Positions 17,279-26,789 are shown, counted from the first letter of the stretch. The stretch is DNA of 64,000 nucleotides from Lachnospiraceae bacterium AM93-12TA (GCA_027698105.1 JAQERH010000012.1:4189-68188), one strand, 5' to 3'. Notes: generated by a model from the sequence alone, not told the origin. Numbers and translations: made by a program.

Positions 17279-18418
17279 TTAATTTTTTTCTCCCTCCGCC
17301 ATGCGAGCCAGCTTCTCAGCCTTGTACTCTGCGTAGCGGTGATGTTCGATTGCGTCGCGAATCTCTTCCATCATTTTATTATAAAAATACAAATTATGCA
17401 AGACGCATAATCTCATACCGAGCATTTCTTTTGCCTTCATCAGATGGCGGATATAGGCTCTGCTGTAGGAACGGCAGGCCGGGCACTGGCATCCTTCCTC
17501 AATCGGTCTCGGATCCAGCTCATACTTGGCGTTAAACATATTCAGCTTTCCATGGTTCGTATATACATGGCCATGGCGTCCGTTTCTGGACGGATAGACG
17601 CAGTCGAAGAAATCCACGCCCCTGTCTACCGCCTCCAGGATATTGGCCGGTGTTCCCACACCCATCAGGTACGTCGGCTTTTCCTCCGGCAGATGGGGAA
17701 CTACCTCATCGAGAATCCGGTACATCTCCTCGTGGCTCTCTCCTACCGCCAGACCGCCTACTGCATAGCCGTCTAAATCCAGCTTGCTGATCTCCTCTGC
17801 ATGGGCAATCCGGATGTCCTCATAGACAGCTCCCTGGTTGATTCCAAAGAGGAGCTGCTCTTTGTTGACCGTATCAGGCAGGCTGTTTAACCGCTCCATC
17901 TCAGCCTTACAGCGCTTCAGCCATCTGGTGGTGCGCTCTACTGAGTTCTGAACGTACTCCCGGCTGGCCTTGCTGGGCGGACACTCATCAAAGGCCATGG
18001 CTATGGTGGATCCCAGATTGGACTGAATCTGCATGCTCTCCTCCGGCCCCATGAAAATTTTCCTGCCGTCAATATGGGAGTTAAAGTACACTCCCTCCTC
18101 CTTGATTTTTCTGAGTCCTGACAGGGAGAAAACCTGAAAGCCGCCGGAATCGGTCAGAATCGGCCGATCCCAGTGCATAAATTTGTGAAGTCCTCCAAAC
18201 TGCTTAATCAGCTTGTCTCCTGTTCTCACGTGAAGGTGATAGGTATTGGAAAGCTCCACCTGGGTTCCTATGGTCTTCAAATCATCGGTGGAAACCGCTC
18301 CCTTAATGGCGGCTACGGTTCCCACATTCATAAAAACAGGTGTCTGGATGGTACCGTGAACTGTCTTCATCTCAGCTCGTTTGGCCCGTCCGTCCTTTGC
18401 CAGAATCTTATATTCCAT
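17279..18418 (-). CDS. tgt: Queuine tRNA-ribosyltransferase
   Basis: 379 residues. The catalytic and substrate motifs TDSGGFQVFSL and FDCVYPSRNGRHGHV and the zinc site CQCPAC (C-terminal third) are all present, as is the Glu/Gly-rich VGGLAVGE segment. It exchanges guanine-34 for preQ1 in tRNAs with GUN anticodons. It overlaps the 3' end of secDF by 11 bp; the tgt-yajC-secDF linkage is conserved in bacteria. Start supported by AAAGGA. Confidence 0.95.
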   Translation of the reverse strand: MEYKILAKDGRAKRAEMKTVHGTIQTPVFMNVGTVAAIKGAVSTDDLKTIGTQVELSNTYHLHVRTGDKLIKQFGGLHKFMHWDRPILTDSGGFQVFSLSGLRKIKEEGVYFNSHIDGRKIFMGPEESMQIQSNLGSTIAMAFDECPPSKASREYVQNSVERTTRWLKRCKAEMERLNSLPDTVNKEQLLFGINQGAVYEDIRIAHAEEISKLDLDGYAVGGLAVGESHEEMYRILDEVVPHLPEEKPTYLMGVGTPANILEAVDRGVDFFDCVYPSRNGRHGHVYTNHGKLNMFNAKYELDPRPIEEGCQCPACRSYSRAYIRHLMKAKEMLGMRLCVLHNLYFYNKMMEEIRDAIEHHRYAEYKAEKLARMAEGEKN

Positions 18419-20531
18419 TCTTTTCCTTTCTGCGGCTCATCTCATACCACATAGCGCCTGTCAGACAGACGGAGGAGTAGGTTCCGCATACAATACCTAC
18501 CATTAACGGAAGGGCAAACTCGCGGATAGAGGAAACTCCCATAATGTAAAGCGCCAGAACCATAATAAAGGTAGTCAGAGAGGTGTTGATGCTTCGTGTG
18601 AAGGTCTGGGTAATACTTAAATTTACAACCTCCTCCAGGCTCTGATCACGGCGTCTCTCCTTCATATTTTCTCTGATACGGTCAAAGATAACGATGGTAG
18701 CATTGATCGAGTATCCTACAATCGTAAGCATGCAGGCGATGAACGTAGATCCAACGGACCACTTAAAGGCAGCATAGCAGGCCAGAACAACTAACACATC
18801 GTGAACTAATGCCAGCACAGAGCTTCCTGCAAACCGGATGTTCTTAAACCGAAGCCAGATGTAGAGCAGCATGCCGATTGTGGCAATAATAACGGCTGCC
18901 ATGGCATCCCGCTTCATCTCCTGGCTGACTGCTCCGGAAATACTCTCTGCCGCAATTTTTCCTTCCTCTACGCCAAAGTTCTCCTGCATGGCCTTCTCGA
19001 AGGCCTGACGCTCCTCCACATTCAGAGTTCTCGTCTTAATGATGACCTCGTTTGTGCCTGTTACACGCTGGGTCTGAACGTCAGCGTCCTTTGTAATCTC
19101 CTCTACTAACGGAACTACCTCAGACTCAATGCGCTCCTGGCTCATCTCCTCATTGAAGGTTACGTTAGTGGAAGTACCGCCCTTAAACTCCATGCTGTAG
19201 TTTAAGATCTGGCCTGTAGAGGAGCGGTTCATTCCCATAAACACGAAGCCGGCTGCCACTGCTGCTGCTGAAAGCACAAAGCAGAACTTTCTGTACTTTA
19301 AGAACGGCTTCGGAGCTGTCTCTTTCTTAATTCCATAGAACTTAGGATTCTCAATGCCCAGAGAATACAGGGCATTTAAAGCAAATCTTGTCACAAACAG
19401 AGCTGTGAACATAGAGAGCGCGATACCGATGGCCAGAGTAGAGGCAAAGCCCTTCACTGTACCGGATCCTCTCCAGAACAGAACTGCCGCTGCAATTAAG
19501 GTAGTCACATTTCCGTCCACAATAGCGGAAAGAGCTTTCTGGAAACCATTGTCAATGGCTGCCTTTACGGCCTTTCCAGCTCCGATCTCCTCCTTGATAC
19601 GGGTGAAGATAATAACATTGGCATCTACTGCCATACCGATAGACAGGATGATACCTGCTACTCCAGGAAGCGTCAGAGTCACCTCAAAGGACACTAAGAG
19701 AATCAGGATCAGTCCCACATAAAGGCTTAAAGCCAGCACTGCCGCAAGACCTGGAATCAGGTAAACAGCAATCATAAATACTGCTACAATGGCAAAGCCT
19801 ACAGCTCCTGCCTTTAAGCTGGTTGTAATCGCTTTCTGTCCCAGCTTGGCTCCCACTACATTGGAGCGCAGCTCTTCCAGCTCCAGGGAAAGAGAACCGA
19901 TTCGGATGGTAGCGGCCAGGTTCTCTGCCTCCTCGAAGTCTGACATTCCGTCAATGGTACACTGTCCTCCTGTGATGGCTTCTCTTACCACCGGAGCAGA
20001 CACAATCTCATTGTCGTACACAATATAAATCGGGTTTCCCACATTATTGGTGGTGGCATCGGCGAAAGACTTGGTTCCCTCCTCTGTAAAAGTCAGGGAA
20101 ACCACATATTCCTTGCCTGCATTGCCATCTATCATTCCGCCCTGGGCGGAAGCTACCTGATCACCTGTCAGAATGGTATTTCCCTGGGAATCCATAAATA
20201 CCAGGGAGCCTGGCTTTCCAAGCTCTGTCAGAATCTCATTGGCGTCAGATTCGCCTGGAATGTCAATGTTAATGCGGTTGTCTCCCTCCTGGTAAACCTC
20301 CGCCTCCGTACTGTAGCCTTCTACTCTCTGCTGGAGCTTATAAATCGTATCGCTCATATCCTCAGCAGACGGATTTTCCTCTTTTGCCTGATACGTAATG
20401 CTGACTCCTCCGGCCAGGTCAAGTCCCAGCTTAATATCGTCCATATAGCTGTATCCGAAAAATCCGGCTACTGCGATCAGGACGAGAAGGAGGGCCAGGC
20501 GTATCGTGCCTTTGCCTTTACTGCTCTTCAT
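18408..20531 (-). CDS. secDF: Fused protein translocase subunit SecDF
   Basis: 707 residues, SecD and SecF in one chain, as in many Firmicutes. The SecD half starts with one helix, a periplasmic P1 domain (LGLDLAGGVSITYQ motif) and five helices (GMAVDANVIIFTRIKEE). The SecF half follows from about 410 with its own first helix, a short periplasmic loop (YSMEFKGGTSTNV) and the IVGYSINATIVIFDRIRE signature. It uses the proton gradient to pull exported proteins. It overlaps scfB by 14 bp and tgt by 11 bp, so this operon is tightly coupled. Confidence 0.95.
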   Translation of the reverse strand: MKSSKGKGTIRLALLLVLIAVAGFFGYSYMDDIKLGLDLAGGVSITYQAKEENPSAEDMSDTIYKLQQRVEGYSTEAEVYQEGDNRINIDIPGESDANEILTELGKPGSLVFMDSQGNTILTGDQVASAQGGMIDGNAGKEYVVSLTFTEEGTKSFADATTNNVGNPIYIVYDNEIVSAPVVREAITGGQCTIDGMSDFEEAENLAATIRIGSLSLELEELRSNVVGAKLGQKAITTSLKAGAVGFAIVAVFMIAVYLIPGLAAVLALSLYVGLILILLVSFEVTLTLPGVAGIILSIGMAVDANVIIFTRIKEEIGAGKAVKAAIDNGFQKALSAIVDGNVTTLIAAAVLFWRGSGTVKGFASTLAIGIALSMFTALFVTRFALNALYSLGIENPKFYGIKKETAPKPFLKYRKFCFVLSAAAVAAGFVFMGMNRSSTGQILNYSMEFKGGTSTNVTFNEEMSQERIESEVVPLVEEITKDADVQTQRVTGTNEVIIKTRTLNVEERQAFEKAMQENFGVEEGKIAAESISGAVSQEMKRDAMAAVIIATIGMLLYIWLRFKNIRFAGSSVLALVHDVLVVLACYAAFKWSVGSTFIACMLTIVGYSINATIVIFDRIRENMKERRRDQSLEEVVNLSITQTFTRSINTSLTTFIMVLALYIMGVSSIREFALPLMVGIVCGTYSSVCLTGAMWYEMSRRKEKNGI

Positions 20532-21945
20532 GTTCCTTCTCCTTTATCTCACTTTCATCGGCTAACGCCGCCTTTATCATAATCGAGCACTCGATGCGCT
20601 TTTTCTGCATCTCGCATCCAATATCATATGCGTCTGTAATGGATCCGTGGAAATTGTAGGAGTTCGCCGCGCAGCCGCCGCTGCAGTAAAATCTGGCGAA
20701 GCAGTCCCGGCACTTATCCTTGGCGTAGACATTGCAGAGCTTGAATTCGTTACAGATCTCCGGATGAGTAATGCCCTCATCCACATTTCCCAGAAGGAAT
20801 TTGTCAATTCCCACAAACTGATGGCATGGGTAGAAATCACCCCACGGAGTAACCGCCAGATACTCAGTTCCTGAACCGCAGCCGGACAGACGCTTGGCTA
20901 CGCAGGGACCCTGGTTTAAATCCAGCATAAAGTGGAAGAAGGTAAAGCCCTTTCCTTCCTTGTGACGCTTAATGTACTCCTTAGCCAGCTTGTCATACTC
21001 TTCCATAATCTTAGGAAGATCCTCCTCCCGAATAGAATAAGGCTCCTCCGGAGCTGCCACTACCGGCTCAATAGACATTTTTTCAAATCCCAGATCTGCA
21101 AAATGAAGCACGTCATCTGCAAAATCCAGGTTATTTCTGGTAAAGGTTCCGCGGACAAAGTAGTCCTTCTCCCCACGGGACTTGGCAAACTTCTGGAACT
21201 TCGGCACAATCAGGTCATAGCTTCCCTTGCCGTTTCTGAATGGACGCATCTTGTCGTTGACTTCCGGGCGTCCGTCCAGGCTCAGCACCACATTGCTCAT
21301 CTCTTTATTGCAGAATTCCATAATCTCATCGTTTAACAGAACTCCGTTTGTGGTGAGGGTAAAGCGGAATTTCTTGTGATGAGGCTCCTCCAGGGAACGG
21401 CCGTAGGCCACCAGCTGCTTCACCACGTCCCAGTTCATCAGCGGCTCTCCGCCGAAGAAATCCACCTCCAGATTAATTCTGTTTCCAGAGTTGGCTACCA
21501 GGAAATCCAGCGCCTTTTTTCCCACCTCGTAGGTCATAAGGGCTCTTCTTCCGTGATATTCGCCCTCCTCGGCGAAACAGTAACGGCAGGCCAGATTGCA
21601 GTCGTGGGCAATGTGGAGACAGAGAGCCTTCACAACAGTCTTTCTCTTTTTAAAATCAATCACATAGTCCTTATAAACGTCTGCTGTAAAGAGCTGTTCC
21701 ATATCGATCAGCTCCTGAATATCGGAAAAGGCTTCCTCCATATCCTGTCTTGGATATTTTCCCTCTAATTTCCCGAATACATACTCTCTGGCATCATCCG
21801 GAACCGTCACCGGCTCTGCCAGGTTGTCGATCTTCTCAGAGAGAAGTCCTATCATATCATAAAGCATCGGATCAACTACATGGACAGATCCGCTGTTTAC
21901 ATCCATTACGATGTAGTAGTCATTATTAATATACTGATGAATCAC
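20518..21945 (-). CDS. scfB: SCIFF peptide radical SAM/SPASM maturase
   Basis: 475 residues. Predicted start is GTG (MIHQYINNDYYIVMDV) with AAGGAG 7 nt upstream. After a peptide-recognition-like N-terminus (to about 100), the radical SAM motif CNLACRYC supplies C116, C120, C123. The C-terminal third is a SPASM/auxiliary-cluster region rich in Cys (GPCVAKRLSGCGSG; FYPCHQF; CNVYAKDKCRDCFARFYCSGGC). The gene follows the SCIFF precursor, so the enzyme should install thioether links between its Cys residues and non-alpha carbons (ranthipeptide class). It overlaps secDF, which makes export or membrane linkage of the product plausible. Confidence 0.93.
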   Translation of the reverse strand: MIHQYINNDYYIVMDVNSGSVHVVDPMLYDMIGLLSEKIDNLAEPVTVPDDAREYVFGKLEGKYPRQDMEEAFSDIQELIDMEQLFTADVYKDYVIDFKKRKTVVKALCLHIAHDCNLACRYCFAEEGEYHGRRALMTYEVGKKALDFLVANSGNRINLEVDFFGGEPLMNWDVVKQLVAYGRSLEEPHHKKFRFTLTTNGVLLNDEIMEFCNKEMSNVVLSLDGRPEVNDKMRPFRNGKGSYDLIVPKFQKFAKSRGEKDYFVRGTFTRNNLDFADDVLHFADLGFEKMSIEPVVAAPEEPYSIREEDLPKIMEEYDKLAKEYIKRHKEGKGFTFFHFMLDLNQGPCVAKRLSGCGSGTEYLAVTPWGDFYPCHQFVGIDKFLLGNVDEGITHPEICNEFKLCNVYAKDKCRDCFARFYCSGGCAANSYNFHGSITDAYDIGCEMQKKRIECSIMIKAALADESEIKEKEHEEQ

Positions 21946-22010
21946 AGTTTTACTCCTTATCTAACGTTGTGCAGTCCATATTCCCTTACGCTTCCTTATA
22001 CAATGGTAAA

Positions 22011-22038
22011 GCCCCTGCAATTAAACAATTGCAGGGGC
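22011..22038 (-). terminator. Hairpin between SCIFF peptide and maturase genes
   Basis: GCCCCTGCAATT and AATTGCAGGGGC form a 12-bp stem with a 4-nt loop, but the U tract after it is weak. It probably stops part of transcription, so more precursor than maturase mRNA is made. Confidence 0.6.
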
Positions 22039-22101
22039 AGTCCATCTGCCTATAACTGCTGGATCCTTAGCTCAGGGAACATATCTGTTCTGCCTGAAAA
22101 A

Positions 22102-22248
22102 CTAGCGGTCCTTGTTCTCGCAGCTCTGGTTTCCTACTGTACAGGATGTCTTGCATGCGGACTGGCAGGATGTCTGGCACTCGCCGCATCCGCCCTTTTT
22201 CATTGTATTCTTTAATGTGTTTGTGTTTAAAGTCTTAACGTGCTTCAT
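22102..22248 (-). CDS. SCIFF (six cysteines in forty-five) ranthipeptide precursor
   Basis: A 48-codon gene: MKHVKTLNTNTLKNTM followed by a core with Cys at 21, 24, 28, 32, 36 and 43, i.e. the SCIFF pattern KGGCGECQTSCQSACKTSC. The start has AGGAGG 9 nt upstream and a strong promoter before it. This is the near-universal clostridial SCIFF peptide; its maturase follows at 20518-21945. The leader (about 1-18) would guide modification; the Cys-rich core receives the thioethers. The biological role of SCIFF products is still poorly defined. It is first gene of the secDF operon. Confidence 0.93.
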   Translation of the reverse strand: MKHVKTLNTNTLKNTMKKGGCGECQTSCQSACKTSCTVGNQSCENKDR

Positions 22249-22292
22249 TCTGTATGCCCTCCTATCATAGATTTCGATATAATTTCGTTCAA

Positions 22293-22321
22293 ATTATAGC
22301 ATATGTTTGACTCCAGTGCAA
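22293..22321 (-). promoter_or_regulatory. Promoter of the SCIFF-secDF operon
   Basis: Minus strand TTGCAC (22316-22321), 17 bp, TATAAT (22293-22298), 45 bp ahead of the SCIFF start. Confidence 0.7.
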
Positions 22322-22401
22322 GCAGAACACAGCTCTGTCCGCATATTCGCGAAATCCTGTGAATATATTGAAACCAGAATCAGTCATTCAGGGGGAATAT
22401 T

Positions 22402-22761
22402 ATGAAACCATCAAAATTACAGGCTGTCATCCGGGGAACCCTTGTTTCCTATGTGCTGACCGCTCTTTTTCTGACAGCTTTGGCATTTCTCCTCTACCGG
22501 TTCCAGCTGAAAGAAAGCCAAATCAGCCTTGGAATCAATCTCGTTTACATCGTCTCCTGCCTGGCCGGTGGCTTTCTGGCTGGAAAAGCAGCCCGCCAGC
22601 GGCGTTTTCTCTGGGGACTGTTTACAGGAGTATTTTACTTTCTGATTCTCTTTTCCGTATCCTTTGCAGTCAGCCGGGAATTGGGAAGTGGGAGCAGAGA
22701 GCTTCTCACCGTCTTTCTCATGTGCGCCGGGAGCGGAACCATTGGAGGAATGGTAAGCTAA
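22402..22761 (+). CDS. TIGR04086-type small membrane protein
   Basis: 119 residues with four predicted transmembrane helices (about 12-32, 44-62, 69-88, 98-117) separated by short basic loops. The spacing and the VYIVSCLAGGFLAGKAARQRRFLWGL segment resemble the TIGR04086/YrzE membrane family, often found near SCIFF or yajC genes in Clostridia. It is divergent from the SCIFF gene, starts after a GGGGG-containing site and ends before a strong terminator. Function unknown. Confidence 0.7.
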   Translation: MKPSKLQAVIRGTLVSYVLTALFLTALAFLLYRFQLKESQISLGINLVYIVSCLAGGFLAGKAARQRRFLWGLFTGVFYFLILFSVSFAVSRELGSGSRELLTVFLMCAGSGTIGGMVS

Positions 22762-22780
22762 AGACAGGAGGCAGAACTGG

Positions 22781-22832
22781 AAAAAGGGACGCTTCGCTTT
22801 CCTTTTCAGAAAGCAAAACGCCCCTTTTTCTG
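22781..22832 (+). terminator. Bidirectional Rho-independent terminator
   Basis: AAAAAGGGACGCTT..GCTTTC pairs with GAAAGC..AACGCCCCTTTTT. It ends the membrane-protein gene (plus strand) and, given A/T runs on both sides, also the convergent CNNM gene. Confidence 0.75.
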
Positions 22833-22873
22833 ATGTACCCTTTATTTTATGAAACCTGTCTGTCCCACACGTT

Positions 22874-24205
22874 CTATTCTGCGCTCTTTTTTCTCTCTTC
22901 TCTGCGCTCTTCCTCTTCTTTCATTCTGGCAGATACTGCCTGAATCGGATTCAGAATATACAGGTGGATCCGATCAATTCTGTTCTTCTCTACCCGGTCT
23001 ACCACCAGACGGACATTGTCAAACACTACGTCCTCTCCTTCCTCCGGAAGATGGTCTAACAGACCGATTATCAGTCCTCCCACAGAATCGTAGTCCTCTG
23101 ACTCCAGTTTCAGTTCCAGCCTGTCATTTAAATCGTCAAGCTTCATGGAGCCTTCTACCACATATTCGTTGTCAGCAATCTCCACCAGCTCATTTTCCTC
23201 ATCTTCATCATACTCATCCCGGATGTCTCCCACAATCTCCTCCAGCATATCCTCCAGAGTAATCAGGCCGGCGGTAGCACCGTACTCATCCAGAACAATG
23301 ATAATATTTACATTGGCCTTTTTCATCTCCACCATCAGTTCAGAAACTTTCTTAAATTCATAGGTGTAGTAAGGCGCTCTCAGATAATCTCTGACAGAAA
23401 ACTGCTCCCTCTCTCCGGCCAGCAGGATATCCTTGATATTCAAAATGCCGATGACATTGTCCGTGGTTTCCTCATACACCGGAAATCTGGTGTACTTTTC
23501 CTGACGGAACATCTCAATGACTTCCTCATAGGAGGCGTCCACATCTACAAAGGCCATATCGATCCGGGGAACCATCACATCCTTAGCCACGGAATCTCCG
23601 AAATCGAACACATTGTTAATCATCTTCTTCTCTTCTGTCTCGATGACACCCTCTTCATGGCTTACCTCTACAATCGTGCGCAGTTCGTCTTCTGTGATGG
23701 ACTCCGCCTTCTTGTTGGGATCGACTCCCACCAGCTTTAAGACAAGAAGGGACAGCTTGTTAATCACAAAAATAAACGGTGTGAACACAACCATCAAAAC
23801 AAAAATCACGCCTGCACAGCGCAGAGACATCTTCTCTGCTGAAAGGGTCGCTGATGTCTTGGGGGTAATCTCTCCAAAAATCAGGATCAGAAACGTAATG
23901 ACTCCAGTAGCCGCACCTACCATCTCGTTTCCAAACAGCTTAGATGATAAAAGGGTCGTTAAGGAGGAAGCATACATATTCACAATGTTGTTTCCAATCA
24001 GAATCGCGCCCAGCATCTTGCCTGGATCGCCTGTTACCTTTAGGACCATGGCTGCCCGCGAATCACCGGCATCTGCCAATGTCCTGAGACGAATTTTGTT
24101 TACTGTGGTAAGGGCCGTCTCCGCTGATGAGAAAAATGCAGAAAGGGCAACTAAAATAAGAATAATTAACAATTGTATGGCGTCACTCGACTCCAAAAAA
24201 ATCAA
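22874..24205 (-). CDS. CNNM/CBS-domain (HlyC/CorC-type) membrane protein
   Basis: 443 residues: an N-terminal CNNM transmembrane domain (four helices, SAFFSSAETALTTVNKIRLR motif), two CBS domains (about 205-330; VMVPRIDMAFVD and LDEYGATAGLITLEDMLEEIVGDI) and a C-terminal CorC_HlyC domain. These proteins transport or regulate Mg2+/Co2+; the old hemolysin label is misleading. There is no ATG near the N-terminus: the frame opens with TTG at 24205 and again at 24196. The second has better spacing to AGAGG, so the true start is uncertain by three codons. Confidence 0.88.
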   Translation of the reverse strand: MIFLESSDAIQLLIILILVALSAFFSSAETALTTVNKIRLRTLADAGDSRAAMVLKVTGDPGKMLGAILIGNNIVNMYASSLTTLLSSKLFGNEMVGAATGVITFLILIFGEITPKTSATLSAEKMSLRCAGVIFVLMVVFTPFIFVINKLSLLVLKLVGVDPNKKAESITEDELRTIVEVSHEEGVIETEEKKMINNVFDFGDSVAKDVMVPRIDMAFVDVDASYEEVIEMFRQEKYTRFPVYEETTDNVIGILNIKDILLAGEREQFSVRDYLRAPYYTYEFKKVSELMVEMKKANVNIIIVLDEYGATAGLITLEDMLEEIVGDIRDEYDEDEENELVEIADNEYVVEGSMKLDDLNDRLELKLESEDYDSVGGLIIGLLDHLPEEGEDVVFDNVRLVVDRVEKNRIDRIHLYILNPIQAVSARMKEEEERREERKKSAE

Positions 24206-24313
24206 CCTCTACTTTCTTTTTTGCCAGCTCCGGCTCCGGCCGGACTGAACTATTTTAAAGGTAATTCTACACGAATCTGTCTTTTCTGTCAATCGTGTTC
24301 CCCGGCTGAACCG

Positions 24314-24784
24314 TTACGATTTTCCATGTTCTTCACCAAACAGGCTTTTCACAGTCAGAATCACAGCTCCGGCTGCAATACAGAGATCTCCCAGATTCAG
24401 CACCACTTTCTTAAGAACTCCTGCCTGAATGCTGAAATAATCCACCACGTATCCTCTTTTAAATCTGTCATACAGATTGCTGAGCCCTCCTGCCAGCACC
24501 AGAGCATATCCTGCCTTTTCCGCCCGGTATCCTTTCCGGGAGGAAAGAAAGCACAAAATCCCCCCTGCCGCGCTGGTCAGGCACAGAGGCAGCTGCCTCA
24601 CCAGGCCAGGCCTGTGCTTTAAAAATTCAAAGCAGAATCCCCTGTTATGATTTCTGTAAAGTTTAATTTTTCCCCCTGTGTGATCCATCGTCTTTGGAAA
24701 TCTCTCCGGATCCTGCTGTTCCACCAGATGCTTCAGACACTGATCAAGTCCGAACAGTGCCGCGGCCGCTCCCAATAGATACAT
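24314..24784 (-). CDS. lspA: Signal peptidase II-like lipoprotein peptidase
   Basis: 156 residues and four hydrophobic helices. The two catalytic aspartates are in GLSNLYDRFKRGYVVDYF (about 107-124) and LNLGDLCIAAG (about 131), matching the LspA motifs GNxxDR and NxxDxxI in simplified form. It cleaves prolipoproteins after lipid attachment at the outer face of the membrane. Substitutions in the second motif (NLGD rather than N/AxAD) make this a divergent member. Start: GAGGAG before ATG. It is followed by the CNNM gene in the same direction. Confidence 0.8.
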   Translation of the reverse strand: MYLLGAAAALFGLDQCLKHLVEQQDPERFPKTMDHTGGKIKLYRNHNRGFCFEFLKHRPGLVRQLPLCLTSAAGGILCFLSSRKGYRAEKAGYALVLAGGLSNLYDRFKRGYVVDYFSIQAGVLKKVVLNLGDLCIAAGAVILTVKSLFGEEHGKS

Positions 24785-24943
24785 ACCTGTCTCCTCTCTT
24801 TCTGACTGCCGATACGGTTTATTCTGTCTCCTATCCTATCACGGTTTCAGGCTCCGGTAAAGGCTGGAAATCTGCCTCTTTTCCTGCATGTTTCAGCATC
24901 TCGTTCATATAGTTTAAAAACAACTGTTTGCAGAGGTAACACC

Positions 24944-26683
24944 ATGCCCTGTATCCGTCCTGCCGCCTCTTCGGAGTATGCTGACTTTATTATACGCTAT
25001 TTTGCCTTTCCCCAGTCTCTGCTGTCCACAATCGAAGAAAACTGCCTTTCATTTATCAACAGTCAGTTTGCAGTTATATACAGGCCGCTGAAAGAGGCTC
25101 TTCCTATCACTCTGAACCGATACTCCTACTCCTCCATCCCCCATCTCTACACGCTTTTAGATACCTCCAGTATGGAAAGCTCCGGTATCCTGGCCTCATT
25201 CAACCAGCCATCCCTGAATACCCAGGGCGAAAATACGATAATCGGTATTATTGACACGGGAATCGACTATCGAAATCCCGTTTTTATGGGAACGGATCGC
25301 TCCACCAGGATTCTGGGAATCTGGGATCAGACCATCCAACTGAATGAAGCGGAAGGAGGTGAAGAAAGAGCCGGGCAGCTTCCAGAAGATATTTTCTATG
25401 GAACCGCCTATACGAAAGAGGATATCAACCGGGCGCTGGCCTCCGATTCGCCCTTAGATATCGTTCCATCCATAGATGAAAAGGGACATGGAACCTTCCT
25501 GGCGGGAATCGCCGCAGGAAAACAGGAAACAGCAGGAACAGACGCTTTCACAGGAGCTGCACCAAAAGCCTTTATCGCCGCAGTAAAATTAAAGCCAGCC
25601 AAGCAGTATCTGCGTGATTACTATGTGCTCCCCGACTCTGCTGAGGCCTACCAGGAAAATGATATTATGATGGGAATTAAATATCTGCTGTCCATTGCCA
25701 GAACTAAAAAGCTTCCTCTTACCATTCTACTGGCTCTGGGGACGAACCTGGGAAGCCACGAAGGAACCTCCCCTCTGGCCCAATATCTGGACACCATCAG
25801 CAATTTTCCCGGTATTATCACAGTGACAGCTGCTGGCAATGAAACTGGATACGGCCACCATTTCTTCGGAACCATCGGAACGGATGAGGAATTTGAGGAC
25901 GCGGAACTTCGAGTAGCTGAGGGAGAAACCGGTTTTACCCTGGAACTATGGTCCCAGGAACCGGAGCTGTTCTCCATCGGCTTCCTCTCGCCTACAGGGG
26001 AACAGATCAGCCGTATCCCCAACAATACCCTCACCGAGCAGCGCATTACCTTTGTCCTGGAAAATACAGTGATTTATCTGAACTATCAGGTGGCGGAGGC
26101 CGGCACCGGAAGCCAGCTTATTGTCATGCGCTTTGTAAAGCCCACCCCGGGCATCTGGCGGATCCGGGTCTACAACTCCCTCTATCTGCGGGGCGAATAT
26201 CACCTGTGGCTGCCCTCCAGAGGCTTTATTTCTGACGATACCTTCTTTCTTCGCCCCTCTCCTGACACAGTGGTGACGGAGCCTGGAAACGCCTCCCAGC
26301 CTATCACTGCAGGAGCCTTCAATCACCGAAGCGGCGGCATTTACATTCATTCCAGCCGCGGCTACACACGCCTGGGCCGCGTAAAACCCGATCTGGCCGC
26401 TCCAGGCGTCAATGTGGACGGCCCCGGTATCCAGGGAACCGCAGGATTTCCCATGCGCTCCATGACAGGGACCTCCGTAGCGGCAGCCCACACAGCAGGT
26501 GCGGCAGCTAATCTCCTGTCCTGGGCCTTCCGCGAGGGAAATATTTTCTATATGAATACCTCTGTAGCCAAAACCTACCTGATCCGGGGCGCAGAGCGAA
26601 AACCTGTCTTCACCTACCCAAACCGGGAGTGGGGATACGGAACCCTGGACCTTTACGAAGCGTTTTTGCGGCTGAGGGAGTAA
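24944..26683 (+). CDS. Subtilisin-like S8 serine peptidase, CspB-like
   Basis: 579 residues with a complete triad: Asp104 (IIDTGIDY), His182 (GHGTFLAG) and Ser511 (GTSVAAAHT), plus the oxyanion Asn in TAAGNETGYGHH. Residues 1-90 look like an intramolecular prodomain; a beta-rich insert of about 150 residues (about 320-460) splits the catalytic domain, as in the clostridial Csp germination proteases. There is no signal peptide. In Clostridia such proteins process the spore cortex hydrolase SleC or act as pseudoproteases; here the intact triad predicts activity. No sleC or other csp gene is adjacent. Confidence 0.85.
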   Translation: MPCIRPAASSEYADFIIRYFAFPQSLLSTIEENCLSFINSQFAVIYRPLKEALPITLNRYSYSSIPHLYTLLDTSSMESSGILASFNQPSLNTQGENTIIGIIDTGIDYRNPVFMGTDRSTRILGIWDQTIQLNEAEGGEERAGQLPEDIFYGTAYTKEDINRALASDSPLDIVPSIDEKGHGTFLAGIAAGKQETAGTDAFTGAAPKAFIAAVKLKPAKQYLRDYYVLPDSAEAYQENDIMMGIKYLLSIARTKKLPLTILLALGTNLGSHEGTSPLAQYLDTISNFPGIITVTAAGNETGYGHHFFGTIGTDEEFEDAELRVAEGETGFTLELWSQEPELFSIGFLSPTGEQISRIPNNTLTEQRITFVLENTVIYLNYQVAEAGTGSQLIVMRFVKPTPGIWRIRVYNSLYLRGEYHLWLPSRGFISDDTFFLRPSPDTVVTEPGNASQPITAGAFNHRSGGIYIHSSRGYTRLGRVKPDLAAPGVNVDGPGIQGTAGFPMRSMTGTSVAAAHTAGAAANLLSWAFREGNIFYMNTSVAKTYLIRGAERKPVFTYPNREWGYGTLDLYEAFLRLRE

Positions 26684-26726
26684 ACGTATCTATACAGGAA
26701 AGCGGAAAAATTTCCTACGAAGTAAA

Positions 26727-26780
26727 AGCAGAGCAGCTTCTGCCCTAAACCCTGCAAAAACTGCTCTGCTTCTATTTTTT
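26727..26780. terminator. Bidirectional terminator between S8 peptidase and clpX
   Basis: AGCAGAGCAG (26727-26736) and CTGCTCTGCT (26761-26770) form the stem, with TCTATTTTTT on the plus side and A/T-rich sequence on the other. It separates two convergent genes. Confidence 0.75.
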
Positions 26781-26789
26781 CTATTCTTT

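Noticed and set aside
22011..22038. Riboswitch or T-box between SCIFF and maturase
   Set aside because: There is a single simple hairpin only, best read as a weak terminator.
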